From positions 1 to 64,000 of the forward strand of contig NZ_JPMI01000289.1 of assembly GCF_000733295.1 (NCBI RefSeq): a stretch of 64,000 nucleotides of DNA. Direction: 5' to 3'. Below are positions 46,035-54,541 of the stretch, one piece after another; position 1 is the stretch's first letter, and every line of letters begins with the position of its first letter. The position numbers were made by a program, and so were the translations under genes. The DNA comes from Archangium violaceum Cb vi76 (GTDB taxonomy: Bacteria > Myxococcota > Myxococcia > Myxococcales > Myxococcaceae). A model generated the notes under the pieces. That model was given only the letters and a program-made list of their open reading frames with translations. It was not told where the DNA came from and did not search any database.

Positions 46035-46400
46035 TCACCTGGCAAAAGCCCGGAGCGCCTCATCCCAGCTCATCCGGGAGCACCGCTCCACCCACTGCGC
46101 CACCGTCTCCGCTCTGGTTCGCTCGGCCCGTGCCACCACGGCGGCCTTCTCGAGCGGTGCATCGAAACGCTCGCGCGCCTCCCTGGCCAGCTTCTGCACG
46201 TCCACGGGGCTGGTCAGGTATGCCGCCGCCAAGCCTCCCGGCCGGGTGAGCGCCTCGTAGGCGCGGCGCAACCGTTGGAACCCTTCCATATCCTGGTGAG
46301 GTGGGTGCCGCGACAGCGCCGCGAAGTACGCGCTCTTGACGGCGAGCGGGTCCATCGTGGGCTCCAACCCCAATACGGCGAATGGCTCTTCGGGCGTCAT
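46035..46400 (-). CDS. Small J-like protein with HPP in place of HPD
   Basis: A 121-residue protein. Residues 1-60 read as a J-domain: FAVLGL at helix I, KSAYFAALSRHPP for helix II and its loop, and EGFQRLRRAYEAL for helix III. The HPD tripeptide that stimulates Hsp70 ATPase is HPP here (46299-46307). The remaining half is helical and charged with no recognised zinc finger or substrate domain. The frame is open to 46589, but the ATG at 46400 is chosen because homology starts there, a GGAGAGGAGAG stretch precedes it, and it begins one base after the upstream stop. It is the last gene of the grpE-like/hsp70 operon, so it is likely a dedicated or degenerate co-chaperone. Confidence 0.6.
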   Translation of the reverse strand: MTPEEPFAVLGLEPTMDPLAVKSAYFAALSRHPPHQDMEGFQRLRRAYEALTRPGGLAAAYLTSPVDVQKLAREARERFDAPLEKAAVVARAERTRAETVAQWVERCSRMSWDEALRAFAR

Positions 46401-46401
46401 C

Positions 46402-48393
46402 TCAGCTGCTCTCCTCTCCATCCTCCGGAGAAACAGCCTTCGAGGGGCTGCTCCCGGACTTCTTCTTCGAGCGTGATGCACGGTGCCCCTTGGTGCTCGC
46501 GGCCTTCTTCTTCCGCGAAGCCCCGCGCTTGCGCAGCCGGAACCCATGCTTGTGCGCCAACGCCTGCGCCTGCTCCACCACCGGCGCATGAGGAGCGGGT
46601 AACTGCTCCGCCAGGGCCCGCATGAAGGCCTCCAGCACCGGGTGGAGGTACTTACATGGGGTGTTCATCCTCCCGGCGGCCACCGCCGCCTCGGCGAGCG
46701 CCAGCACATTGGCGGCGCGGCCCTCCAGCCAGCGTTCCAGGATGCGCCGGGCGAGCACCTCCCGCTCGAGCACCTCCATCGTCCGGAGCGCCTCGATATG
46801 CCCCGTGTTCCCAGGATGGGCCTCCAGGTACCGCACGGTGGCCTCCCAGGCCTCGGCGTCCGAGGAGGCATGGCGCACCGCCTCCTCGAGGAACTCCACC
46901 CGGTAGGTCAGCACCCTGGGAGCGAACCGGCGCCAGATGCGCAGGCCGTCCCCGGTCAGCTTCATCGAGGAGTAGACCTGCTCCACCGCCCCCTCCACCT
47001 CCCTCAGCATCCGCTCCATGTCCTGCAGGTTCCCCACGCCGCGCAGCAGCCGCTCCAACTGCCCTTCTCCCTGCTTCAACCGGCTGCGGCCCAGCAAGAT
47101 GACGATGGCTTCGCTGAGCGCTCTCCGGAGCTCCTCGTTCGCGCCCTCCCAGCAGGCATCCACCCATGACTCCACCAGGGCCGGTGCGCAGGTGGAGGCC
47201 ACACACTCGATCAACTCCATCCGCTCGGAGGGCACGGCCCCCCCCAGCCAGGACAGCAGGGAAGAGGCCTCCGTGGAGAGCAGCCGGCCCAGGCCCTCCT
47301 GGAGCCACCCGGGTGCGTTGGGCGCCTCGGGGTTCTGCTCGCACCAAGCCAGGAAGGCCCGCGCCCAGAGGAGCGCGTTCGTGCTCCGGGCCAGCAATTC
47401 CTGGTAGAGGCCCAGCGCCCGCGGCAGGGCCGCCCCCTCGAAGCGGAGCCCGGACACCGCCTGCACCACCCAGGGCTGGGCCGACGGTTGGAGCGCCGCG
47501 GCCTGCGCCAGGGTGCAGAGGGGCTCGGCGTCCTCGAGGCGCGAGACGACCGGCCGCGCGAGTCCCGCGGCGACCACCCGCAGCGCCTGCAACGTGGGTG
47601 CGGACAGGGCCTCGGAGGCTCCTCCCTCACGTACTGCCCGGGCCAACAGCGAGGCGGGCTCCGCGAGCGGGGCGTGTCCCTTGCCCTCCGCCGCTCGGAG
47701 CCACAGCTCTCGCGCCGCCAGCTGTCCCGCCAGCTCCCATACCGCCCGAGCCACCTCGGCGGGTGCCGCTCGTGCCCACGCCTCGGCGCGGCTGGCGAAG
47801 ACGGGGAAGGGCTCGAGCGCGCACAGGGCGAGGAGCGCCCCTTCCACCTCCTCCAGCGAGCGGGGCGGCGGCAGGGAGACGTGCTGGCGCGGCGGCTCGA
47901 TTCCCAGGAGCGCATCCACCGGGGTCAGGTGCTCGAGCGCCGGGGCGATGAGCTCGGGCGCGGGGCTCCCCTCGGAGGAGAGCCATCCATCCATCGCTCC
48001 GGCCAGAAGGGGCGCATGTGCTCGTGCCGGGCCGGTGAGGGGTTGCCACAGCCGCCGCGCGCGCTCCCAATCCCGGGCGCGGCCCGCCGCCCATACCAGT
48101 GGCCAGTACGTGGCGAGGGCCTCCTCTGGAGTCGCGCCTCGCTCCACCAGGCCGGGCTCGGCGTCCGCGCGCACGGCCTGGGTGCCGAGCGTCCCCCAGG
48201 AGCCACGACGGTGCTGCTCCCGGACGGCCTGCCGGAAGAGGACGGCGCCGCTGGGGAGCAGTTCCTCCCTCAGTGGCGGCGGCAGCCGCAGGAGCGCGGA
48301 CAACATGCCCTCCAGATCCCCTCGTTTCTGGTACTTCCGGGCCTCCTCCAGCCACTGGCGGTGCTGGCGCCCGGTGCGGTCGTGCTTCGCCAT
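46402..48393 (-). CDS. Unknown 663-aa alpha-helical protein with basic tail, in Hsp70 operon
   Basis: I do not recognise a named family. The protein is Ala/Leu/Glu-rich and reads as a solenoid of helical hairpins (TPR- or HEAT-like) over residues 20-600, with no signal peptide or membrane segment. The last 35 or so residues are a Lys/Arg/Ser-rich tail that could bind nucleic acid or an acidic partner. It starts three bases after the hsp70 stop with a GGAG nearby, and ends one base before the J-like gene, so it is translated together with the chaperone genes. A role as adaptor, substrate or scaffold for the neighbouring Hsp70 is inference from position only. Confidence 0.65.
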   Translation of the reverse strand: MAKHDRTGRQHRQWLEEARKYQKRGDLEGMLSALLRLPPPLREELLPSGAVLFRQAVREQHRRGSWGTLGTQAVRADAEPGLVERGATPEEALATYWPLVWAAGRARDWERARRLWQPLTGPARAHAPLLAGAMDGWLSSEGSPAPELIAPALEHLTPVDALLGIEPPRQHVSLPPPRSLEEVEGALLALCALEPFPVFASRAEAWARAAPAEVARAVWELAGQLAARELWLRAAEGKGHAPLAEPASLLARAVREGGASEALSAPTLQALRVVAAGLARPVVSRLEDAEPLCTLAQAAALQPSAQPWVVQAVSGLRFEGAALPRALGLYQELLARSTNALLWARAFLAWCEQNPEAPNAPGWLQEGLGRLLSTEASSLLSWLGGAVPSERMELIECVASTCAPALVESWVDACWEGANEELRRALSEAIVILLGRSRLKQGEGQLERLLRGVGNLQDMERMLREVEGAVEQVYSSMKLTGDGLRIWRRFAPRVLTYRVEFLEEAVRHASSDAEAWEATVRYLEAHPGNTGHIEALRTMEVLEREVLARRILERWLEGRAANVLALAEAAVAAGRMNTPCKYLHPVLEAFMRALAEQLPAPHAPVVEQAQALAHKHGFRLRKRGASRKKKAASTKGHRASRSKKKSGSSPSKAVSPEDGEESS

Positions 48394-48396
48394 GGC

Positions 48397-50076
48397 TCAG
48401 GGCTCCGGCAGTCCCGGCGCGTGTTCGAGATTGAGGAAGAAATCCAGGAGCGCCTCCTCCGCGCGCTCGCGCGCCACGCCCTGGGCCCGCGCGTATTCGT
48501 CGAGAAGCCGCTGCAACCCGGCGCGTTGCTCGGGAGGGAGTTGCTCGAGCAGGGCGTGCCCCTTGCGCTCCACCGCGCTCTGTCCCGGCGTCAGGGCCGG
48601 CACGGCCTTGCCCACGTCCGCCACCGAGAGGGCCACCGTCTTGGCGTTCGTCGTGCCGGGCTGGCTGACGGACACCTTCACGACCCCGTTGAGGTCGTAG
48701 GTGAACTCCACCCGCACCGGTGAGTTCGCGGGCCGGGGCTCGAGCGGGAACTCGAAGGCCCCCACCCGTGTGTTCTCCGAGACCCGGCGCGACTCGCCCT
48801 GAAACACCTCCACCTGGACGAGCTCCTGCTCGGGCACCAGGGTGTAGAACTCCTCCACCTTCGTCGCCGGCAACACCGTGTTGCGGCGGAGGACCGGGGC
48901 AAAGGTATCCGGCATGGCGCTCCCGAGGTCGTCCTCTCCGATGACGCGCATGCCCAGGCTATGCGACGCCACATCCACGAGGATGCGTCCCACCGGCTCG
49001 CCGGACAGCATGCCGGCCTGGATGGCCGCGCCCAGCCCCACGGCCAGGTCTGGATCCACTTCCTCATGGACGTCTACGCCGAAGGCTTCCTCCAGCATCT
49101 GACGGACCCGGGGGATCCGCGTCGAACCTCCCACCAGGCATATCTTGGACAGCGACTGCCCCTCGAGCCGGGCCTCCGCCAGGGCCTGGCGGGTCAGGGC
49201 CACGGTGGATTCGAGCAGCGACTCGATGAGCACCTCGAAGTCGCGCCGCCGCACCTCCAGCTCGAGGTGGATGGGCCTGCCTTGCGACTGGGTGAGGAAC
49301 TCCTCCTTCACGTGCACGGAGATGTCCGTGGACAGACGGATCTTCGTCTCCTCGGCCAGCTGGCGCAGGCGCGCCATGGCCCGCACGTCCTCGCGAGGCT
49401 CCACGCCCTGCTTCTTGAGCTCCTCGAGGAAGAGCTGAACGAGCTTGTCGTCGAAGTCGTCCCCACCCAGCTGGGTGTTGCCCGCGGTGGAGCGCACTTC
49501 TCGCACCCCCTGGAACACCTCGAGCACCGACACGTCGAACGTGCCGCCCCCCAGGTCGTAGACGAGAAGGATCTCTGGCTCGGCCACACGGAGGGCCTCG
49601 GGATGCAACACGCGCTCATACAGGAGCGAGGCGCTGGTGGGCTCATTGAGCAGCCGCAACACGTGCAGCCCCGCGCGCTGGCCGGCTTCGAGGGTTGCGC
49701 GGCGCTGGGCGTCATCGAAGTAGGCGGGCACGGTGATGACCACGTCACGCACGGGGACGCCGGTGGCTTTCTCGGCTCCCTGCTTGAGCGCGGACAGGAT
49801 TTCGGCGGAGACCTCCTCGGGAGACACCTCGCGCCCGGCGATGGAGTAGCGGTGGAGCGTCCCCATCTTGCGCTTGGCCGAGCGGATGCATCGCTCGGGC
49901 CTCAGCATCTCGAGGTTGCGCGCCTCGCGCCCCACGACGACACGATTGTCCTCGTAGAGGACCACCGAGGGAACGATGCGACTGCCGTCCACGGGCACGG
50001 CTACCGGCAGACCCTCCACGAGGTGGGCGATGACGGAGTTGGTCGTACCCAGATCGATTCCAAAGACATGGCTCAA
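48397..50076 (-). CDS. sglK: Short Hsp70/DnaK-family chaperone, SglK type
   Basis: An ATP-dependent Hsp70 of 559 residues. Nucleotide-binding motifs are clear: IDLGTTNS at the start, [10 protein letters not shown] near 130, DLGGGTFD near 185 and a GGSTRIPRV adenosine motif near 320. A substrate-binding beta domain follows (380-500), but the helical lid is short compared with the roughly 638-residue DnaK and there is no EEVD-like tail. The start is a TTG at 50076 that overlaps the upstream stop as TTGA, behind a GTGAGGAA site. In Myxococcus xanthus, sglK encodes an Hsp70 needed for fibril (exopolysaccharide) production and social motility and is co-transcribed with the upstream grpE homologue grpS; the same order here supports the name, but M. 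xanthus has several DnaK paralogues. Confidence 0.85.
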   Translation of the reverse strand: MSHVFGIDLGTTNSVIAHLVEGLPVAVPVDGSRIVPSVVLYEDNRVVVGREARNLEMLRPERCIRSAKRKMGTLHRYSIAGREVSPEEVSAEILSALKQGAEKATGVPVRDVVITVPAYFDDAQRRATLEAGQRAGLHVLRLLNEPTSASLLYERVLHPEALRVAEPEILLVYDLGGGTFDVSVLEVFQGVREVRSTAGNTQLGGDDFDDKLVQLFLEELKKQGVEPREDVRAMARLRQLAEETKIRLSTDISVHVKEEFLTQSQGRPIHLELEVRRRDFEVLIESLLESTVALTRQALAEARLEGQSLSKICLVGGSTRIPRVRQMLEEAFGVDVHEEVDPDLAVGLGAAIQAGMLSGEPVGRILVDVASHSLGMRVIGEDDLGSAMPDTFAPVLRRNTVLPATKVEEFYTLVPEQELVQVEVFQGESRRVSENTRVGAFEFPLEPRPANSPVRVEFTYDLNGVVKVSVSQPGTTNAKTVALSVADVGKAVPALTPGQSAVERKGHALLEQLPPEQRAGLQRLLDEYARAQGVARERAEEALLDFFLNLEHAPGLPEP

Positions 50077-50642
50077 GGGGTATTCCTCACGATGAGGGCT
50101 TCGCCCTCGCGAATGAGACGCTCGCCCCGCAGAGCGGCGGCGCGAACCACGCGGGCAATGGCGCCCTCGGCGAAGCTGGGGTGCGGCTGAGTGCCTACAA
50201 TCCGGAACAGGCGCCCGTCTGGGATGTGGCCGATGGAGGTCAGGCGTGTGAGCCCGGAGGCGGTCAGGAAGCGCTCGAGCCGGGCCGCGACTCCCATGAG
50301 TCCCGATGCGAGCGCCGCATCCGCGGCGACGCGTGAGGCCTCTTCGAGCAGATCCAGGGCATCCAGGAGCTCGTCCCAGGGGGGCTCGTGCCCCGAAGGG
50401 TTGCCCGGCGCAGCGCCGCGGAGAGAAGAGAGCGAGCCCCTCAGCTCCGCGAGTCCTCCTTCCAGCTTGCGCTCCAGATCCTCGACATGGAGTGCCAGAC
50501 GGGCCTGGGCCCGGGAGGACTTCTGGACGGCATCCAGAAGCAGGGGGCCCCAGTTGGGAGGCGACTCCGCGGGGAGTGTAGTCCCGGGGAGGCCGGGCAC
50601 TCCTGAACGTCCAATGAACAGGCGTCTCAGCCAGGTGAGCAT
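50073..50642 (-). CDS. grpS: GrpE-like nucleotide exchange factor, GrpS type
   Basis: A 189-residue protein. Residues 40-75 form a charged coiled coil (QARLALHVEDLERKLEGGL), and the C-terminal 50 residues resemble the GrpE beta domain, ending in a RAAALRGERLIREGEALIV-like stretch comparable to the classic rrGY/vlRpA/V pattern. Overall similarity to GrpE is weak by eye. The gene is first in the operon and overlaps the hsp70 gene by 4 bp, the arrangement described for grpS-sglK. In M. xanthus, grpS is dispensable for motility while sglK is not. There is no clear Shine-Dalgarno before the ATG at 50642. Confidence 0.62.
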   Translation of the reverse strand: MLTWLRRLFIGRSGVPGLPGTTLPAESPPNWGPLLLDAVQKSSRAQARLALHVEDLERKLEGGLAELRGSLSSLRGAAPGNPSGHEPPWDELLDALDLLEEASRVAADAALASGLMGVAARLERFLTASGLTRLTSIGHIPDGRLFRIVGTQPHPSFAEGAIARVVRAAALRGERLIREGEALIVRNTP

Positions 50643-50979
50643 CTAATCAACGCCAATCGTTTCCGACGGGCGCTCCATACAAAACAGAACGGATGTGTCT
50701 CTCATTCCTCTGTCGGTACCAGCATTTCTGCGGACTACTTCTCCCGTGGGATCCATGGCATGACCTCGCCCGTCATGTCCAGTACTTCCTCGTCGCTTCC
50801 ATCCCCCTTGGGAAGGCCCTCTCCCAATGAGTGGCTACAGGCGATGTCTTTTGTTGAGAGTGAGGCGGAGCGAAGCCGCATACCGCGGCTCCATCTTCAA
50901 CCAGAACCCGCCTTCGCACTGAAGGACCACCTGGGGAGTCTCCCCTTGGGGCTACCCTATGCGGTAGGATGCTTCGTCG
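50643..50979. other. Region without a convincing gene
   Basis: It should hold the promoter of the minus-strand chaperone operon. It is less GC-rich than its surroundings. A plus-strand frame beginning with an ATG at 50760 shows no recognisable family and runs into out-of-frame sequence; it may be debris from the 5' part of the broken gene that follows. Confidence 0.4.
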
Positions 50980-52198
50980 GTGCGCGCGCGCCACGGGCGC
51001 TCCACACTGGGCCCGGTGCAGCTCAATCGGGTCGGAGTCCGCTACAGCGACCAGAACCTGTGGCTCCTCTTCGACGCGGCATTGTCGATCGGGGCGTTGC
51101 GCATCGGCCTGGAGGGCCTGGGGGTCGGCTCGCCGCTGACCCGGATGGAGCCGCACTTCACGTTGCACGGCCTGGAGGTGGACTACCAGAGCGAGGGGCT
51201 GGAGGTCGGCGCGTCCCTGCTGCGGGGGGGTGTATTCGTATACGGATCCCGATACCGGAGAGGCGAGCGAGTTCGAGGAGTATGATGGCGTGGCGATCGT
51301 CAAGATGGAGGAGCTGTCGATCTCGGCGATCGGCTCGTACACGACGATCCATGACGAGCCCTCGCTCTTCGTCTATGCGCTGCTGAACGAGCCGCTTGGC
51401 GGGCCGCCGTTCTTCTTCGTGACCGGCCTGGCGTTCGGTTTTGGCTACAACCGGGAGCTGGTGAAGCCGCCGCTGGAGCAGTTGACGAGCTTTCCTCTCG
51501 TGGCGCAGGCGATTCGCGGCGATGGCCTCGAGGCGGGCGCCGGCCGAGAGACGCTGCTCGCGGAGCTCGAGTCGCTGCACACCTACATTCCGCCTCGAAC
51601 GGGTCAACACTTCCTCGCGGTCGGGGTCAAGTTCACCACGTTCGGGCTCCTCGACTCGTTCGCCCTGCTCACCCTCGAAGTGGGCAAGACGCTCAGTGTG
51701 AACGTCCTGGGCCTCTCCACCCTGGTGTTGCCGCCCGCCAAGGGGGGAGCGCAGGCCACCCAGGAGCCGCTGGCGGAGCTCCAGGTGGCGTTGCGCGCCA
51801 GCTACGTCCCGGAGGTGGGGGAGCTGAAAGTGGACGGGCGCCTGACGCCGGCCTCCTACATCCTCTCCAAGGACTGCCGCCTCAGCGGGGGCTTCGCCTT
51901 CAGCTGGTTCAAGGGCCCGCACCACGACGATTTCGTGGTGACGCTCGGGGGATACCATCCGAGATTCGAGGTTCCCTCCCACTACCCGGTGGTACCGCGG
52001 CTGGCGTTCAACTGGCCGGTGGACAGGCATACCCACATCAAGGGGGACATGTATTTCGCCTTGTGTCCCCATACCGCGATGGCCGGAGGGAGCCTGGCCA
52101 CCTCGTTCCAGTCATCGGACAACTGCCCCAGCGTCAGCTCGGACTCGGAAGGAGGGGAGTACACCGAGTACAGGTGCTTCTCCGGGATGTTCCAGTAG
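50980..52198 (+). pseudogene. Broken DUF6603-like gene (5' truncated, frameshifted, 3' truncated)
   Basis: Two frames together read as part of a DUF6603-type protein. Frame 1 (50980-51230) gives GPVQLNRVGVRYSD and following strands; the homology continues in frame 2 from 51230 (YTDPDTGEASEFEEYDG, then FFVTGLAFGFGYNREL). The frame changes at a run of seven G at 51224-51230; six G would rejoin the two parts. The 5' end is missing (stop near 50965) and family-like sequence ends near PHTAMAGGSL, around 52100, where antisense sequence of the next gene begins. DUF6603 proteins are large and of unclear function. The reading is either a decayed remnant or, for the G-run only, a sequencing error; the truncations at both ends favour decay. 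Confidence 0.6.
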
Positions 52199-52296
52199 AA
52201 GTCCTCGGTGAGGTCGATCTCCGTGCGGCCTGTCCGCTCCAGGTGATCGAACAGGGCATCTGTCGCCCGTCGTAGGTCGGAAAGCTGGATCTTCAC
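51982..52296 (-). pseudogene. Immunity-like small gene with replaced C-terminus
   Basis: A 104-residue reading frame starts at GTG 52296 with a GTGA overlap of the upstream stop and a GGTGAGGG site before it. Residues 1-60 (KIQLSDLRRATDALFDHLE, then DFYWNIP and LTLGQLSDDW) look like a small myxobacterial protein family often seen among toxin-immunity clusters. After about residue 62 the reading frame is simply the antisense of the DUF6603-like remnant, so the natural C-terminal half appears to have been lost in a recombination event near 52085-52125. It may still be expressed as a chimeric protein. Family assignment is from memory and uncertain. Confidence 0.5.
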
Positions 52297-52676
52297 GGGG
52301 CCCTCACCAGCCACTTCTCGCCAGCAAGGTCGGACGGATCGAGATCCGCCAGGGCCTTCAAGAGTTCGGCTTCGACATCCGCGATCGCGCTGGCCAATTT
52401 GTCCGGGATGAGGTCGGCCACATCTTCAAGTTCGGTGGCCATGTGGAGGGCATGACGAAGTGCGGGGTGAGCGTCGAGTTGGTCGAGTCGCGCCAGCAGG
52501 GCAGGTCCGAAGAGCCGGTGACAAGCGTAGGCAGGGCTGAGCGCGCCCGCGACCAGCGCGCGACACATGCCGAGGGCGGCTACGGCGACGAGTCGCTGCA
52601 CTTCATCCCCGTCCTTTGCTCGGAGCCACAAGATCTGCTCCGCGTATGCTCCCTTGATTGTGCTCTTGTCGTCCAT
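52293..52676 (-). CDS. Small alpha-helical protein, candidate orphan immunity protein
   Basis: A 127-residue soluble protein without a signal peptide; mostly helices (ILWLRAKDGDEVQRLVAVAA, then LFGPALLARLDQLDAHPAL) and an acidic C-terminal half. I do not recognise a named domain. The ATG at 52676 is preferred over a TTG at 52688 because GAGG lies seven bases upstream. It lies 14 bases after the preceding gene and overlaps the following one, so it belongs to the sitA-like operon. Position behind a toxin and its likely immunity gene suggests an accessory or orphan immunity protein; this is inference. Confidence 0.6.
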   Translation of the reverse strand: MDDKSTIKGAYAEQILWLRAKDGDEVQRLVAVAALGMCRALVAGALSPAYACHRLFGPALLARLDQLDAHPALRHALHMATELEDVADLIPDKLASAIADVEAELLKALADLDPSDLAGEKWLVRAP

Positions 52677-52690
52677 GCGATGCCTCAACG

Positions 52691-52966
52691 TCAGTTGCCG
52701 AATTCAGCATCGAACGCGGCGATTGCCTCCTCAAGGGAGGCATAGGGTACAGAGCGTTGATCAGGAGCTTCCTCACAAAAGAGTTCCCAGAGCTGCCGAT
52801 CATGATGATTCATAGATTCCGGACGCACTGGTAGGTTGATCCAGTCAGCGCTTTGGACGACAAAGCCTCCTTCTGGAATCAGTTCAAAGCATCGGTAGAT
52901 AATGGCTTTTTCGGCACTGATGCGACGGAACACATTGATCAGTCTATACAATGTTGAGCTACTCAT
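52691..52966 (-). CDS. Putative immunity protein for the SitA-like toxin
   Basis: A 91-residue, acidic protein (many Glu/Asp in the last 40 residues) with no signal peptide. The ATG at 52966 overlaps the toxin stop by 8 bp, the usual close coupling of a toxin with its immunity gene; an earlier TTG/GTG-type start in the same frame would bury it inside the toxin gene. The local sequence is visibly less GC-rich than the PKS and core genes, a sign of separate ancestry. No named family is recognised. By analogy with sitA-sitI pairs in Myxococcus it should bind and block the cognate C-terminal toxin domain. Confidence 0.6.
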   Translation of the reverse strand: MSSSTLYRLINVFRRISAEKAIIYRCFELIPEGGFVVQSADWINLPVRPESMNHHDRQLWELFCEEAPDQRSVPYASLEEAIAAFDAEFGN

Positions 52967-54236
52967 TTGGGGGCACCCACTTTCCGCTTTGGATTCGCGA
53001 TTGCGTATTTGACCTTGAATTTCTGAATTGCGTGACGATCTCGCCACTCTCGTCCGTGATCACGACCCTGTCGCCAGATACATGCACGGTGTTCCCCGTT
53101 TCAGAATCGGTGAACTTGCGTCCCTCCCTGATGACTCGATTCGCATCCCCTACCTGCCTGTGGGTATCACCACCGCGTGCCTCGTCGGCTCTCTGCTGGC
53201 CGTGTTGGGTTCGTCCAGCGGAGCCCGGACCGGCGCCCTGACCATCCCGGGCTGTCATCGCTACCGCGCCCGGCGCCAGGGCGATGGTGACGGTCTCGGC
53301 ACTCACGGCGACCGTCTTCACTTCCCCCACAGCCGCGAGCCGGATGCCCACCTGCGTTTCGGCTTGTACGGCCGCCTGCATGGAGCCGGGCAGCTTCGGC
53401 ACCTTCGCGGCCAGTCCTGGCGCCGTGTTGCCAATGGCCGCCATGGCCAGCATGGCGAATGCTCGCGCCGCGTTGCGGCCCATGAGCTTGCCGTACCGCT
53501 CGCCCGCTGCGCGCAGCGCGTTGAACGTGGTGGCCCGGTCCGCCTCGTCCATCAGCCGTTTGAAGCCCACGACGAGGCCCCAGAAGGTATCGACGCCCAC
53601 GTAGGAAATGATCGTGGCGGTCATCACGGCCGCGAGGCCCTTGGAGATCGTCACGTCGGGAATGGAGACGAGGAGCATGTACGTGGTCCAGGTCCAGAGC
53701 ACGGCGGCCACCATGGTGTGGGGGTCGGCCATGTCCTTGAACGCCTCCAGCATCTCGTCCAGCACGGCGCCCTTGGCCAGGGCCATGGCGAGCGCGAAAC
53801 GACCATCCCCGTTGACGGTGGGGCCTTCCGTCAGCAGGCGGAGACAGTCCCCGGGCCTGCCGGTGCGCTCGCACCAACGCAGGTAGTCGCGCGTCAACTC
53901 CACCTCCGGTGTTGTGGACTGCCCCTCCAGGTGCTCTCCCGGCTTGAGCGGAGTGATTCGATGGCTGGGGGTCTCGTACGAGTACGAACCGCTCCGCGCT
54001 GCCATCTCGAACAGCCGCCGGGCGGCTTCCTGGGGCCGAGTGGGGGGCCGAACATCCCGAGCCAGTTTTGACACGGCCTCCTCGAATTCGCCGTTGCCCA
54101 GCGTCACCGGCCTGGCGCCGGAACGAGGAGTGAAGACAAGGGGGTCGGTCTGGCCCGTGTCCAGGCGCACGACCCGGGAGACGGTGCCACACCCGACGAG
54201 GAGAACCAGCATTACGGTCGTGCAGCACAGCTTCAT
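52959..54236 (-). CDS. sitA: SitA-like lipoprotein toxin (outer-membrane-exchange family)
   Basis: A 425-residue lipoprotein. A type II signal peptide ends in a lipobox LVGC (Cys16), and the mature start (VRLDTGQ, then LVFTPR) plus the blocks GDCLRLL, DGRFALAMALA, DTFWGLV and EADRATTFNALRAAGERYG match the conserved body of SitA proteins as I remember them. SitA toxins are transferred between kin myxobacteria by TraAB outer-membrane exchange and kill siblings lacking immunity. Residues 175-235 contain hydrophobic stretches. The variable toxin part is the last 70 residues or so (DANRVIREGRKF to GKWVPP), polar and basic, possibly an RNase of the BECR/colicin type; this fold guess is weak. The ATG at 54236 follows an AGGAGGAA site. 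The immunity gene overlaps its end. Confidence 0.75.
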   Translation of the reverse strand: MKLCCTTVMLVLLVGCGTVSRVVRLDTGQTDPLVFTPRSGARPVTLGNGEFEEAVSKLARDVRPPTRPQEAARRLFEMAARSGSYSYETPSHRITPLKPGEHLEGQSTTPEVELTRDYLRWCERTGRPGDCLRLLTEGPTVNGDGRFALAMALAKGAVLDEMLEAFKDMADPHTMVAAVLWTWTTYMLLVSIPDVTISKGLAAVMTATIISYVGVDTFWGLVVGFKRLMDEADRATTFNALRAAGERYGKLMGRNAARAFAMLAMAAIGNTAPGLAAKVPKLPGSMQAAVQAETQVGIRLAAVGEVKTVAVSAETVTIALAPGAVAMTARDGQGAGPGSAGRTQHGQQRADEARGGDTHRQVGDANRVIREGRKFTDSETGNTVHVSGDRVVITDESGEIVTQFRNSRSNTQSRIQSGKWVPPNE

Positions 54237-54541
54237 GGGGATTCCTCCTGGCCACCCCCTCTATGGGTAGTCAGTTTGGAAGAATACCCAACGGGTATGA
54301 CCCCCCGGAGCGGGGATCACGGGAAGGTCACTCCGCCCAGGGTGACAGGCCGACCTCCGTTCTCGTTCCACAACCCGTGGAGGAACTGGAGGGGCTTGCC
54401 GAGCGCATTTGGCGACTCTTCTCACGGAGGTTTGCGATCCGCTCGCTGTTGAACGGCAGGCGCCGGGAATTGCTCCTACCGCACCGGAAAATGCACGCAG
54501 AAAGAAGTAGCTCGAATCGTGCCGAAGGACACCAAACGGGT
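54237..54541. other. Intergenic stretch between sitA-like gene and tRNA-Sec
   Basis: About 300 bases with no supported gene. It should contain the sitA-like promoter; I see no clear sigma-70 box, operator or integrase remnant. The AGGAGGAA ribosome site of the toxin gene lies at its left end (54241-54249). Confidence 0.4.

Noticed and set aside
46401-46589. Longer start for the J-like gene
   Set aside because: The extra residues are Arg-rich, overlap the end of the upstream protein in another frame, and lie before the homologous start and ribosome site at 46400.
49145-50646. Plus-strand frames opposite the Hsp70 and GrpE-like genes
   Set aside because: Antisense to well-conserved chaperone motifs; Ser/Arg-rich without recognisable families.
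53028-54071. Plus-strand 347-codon frame opposite the SitA-like gene
   Set aside because: His/Gly/Arg-rich shadow; the minus strand has a lipobox, ribosome site and conserved family blocks.
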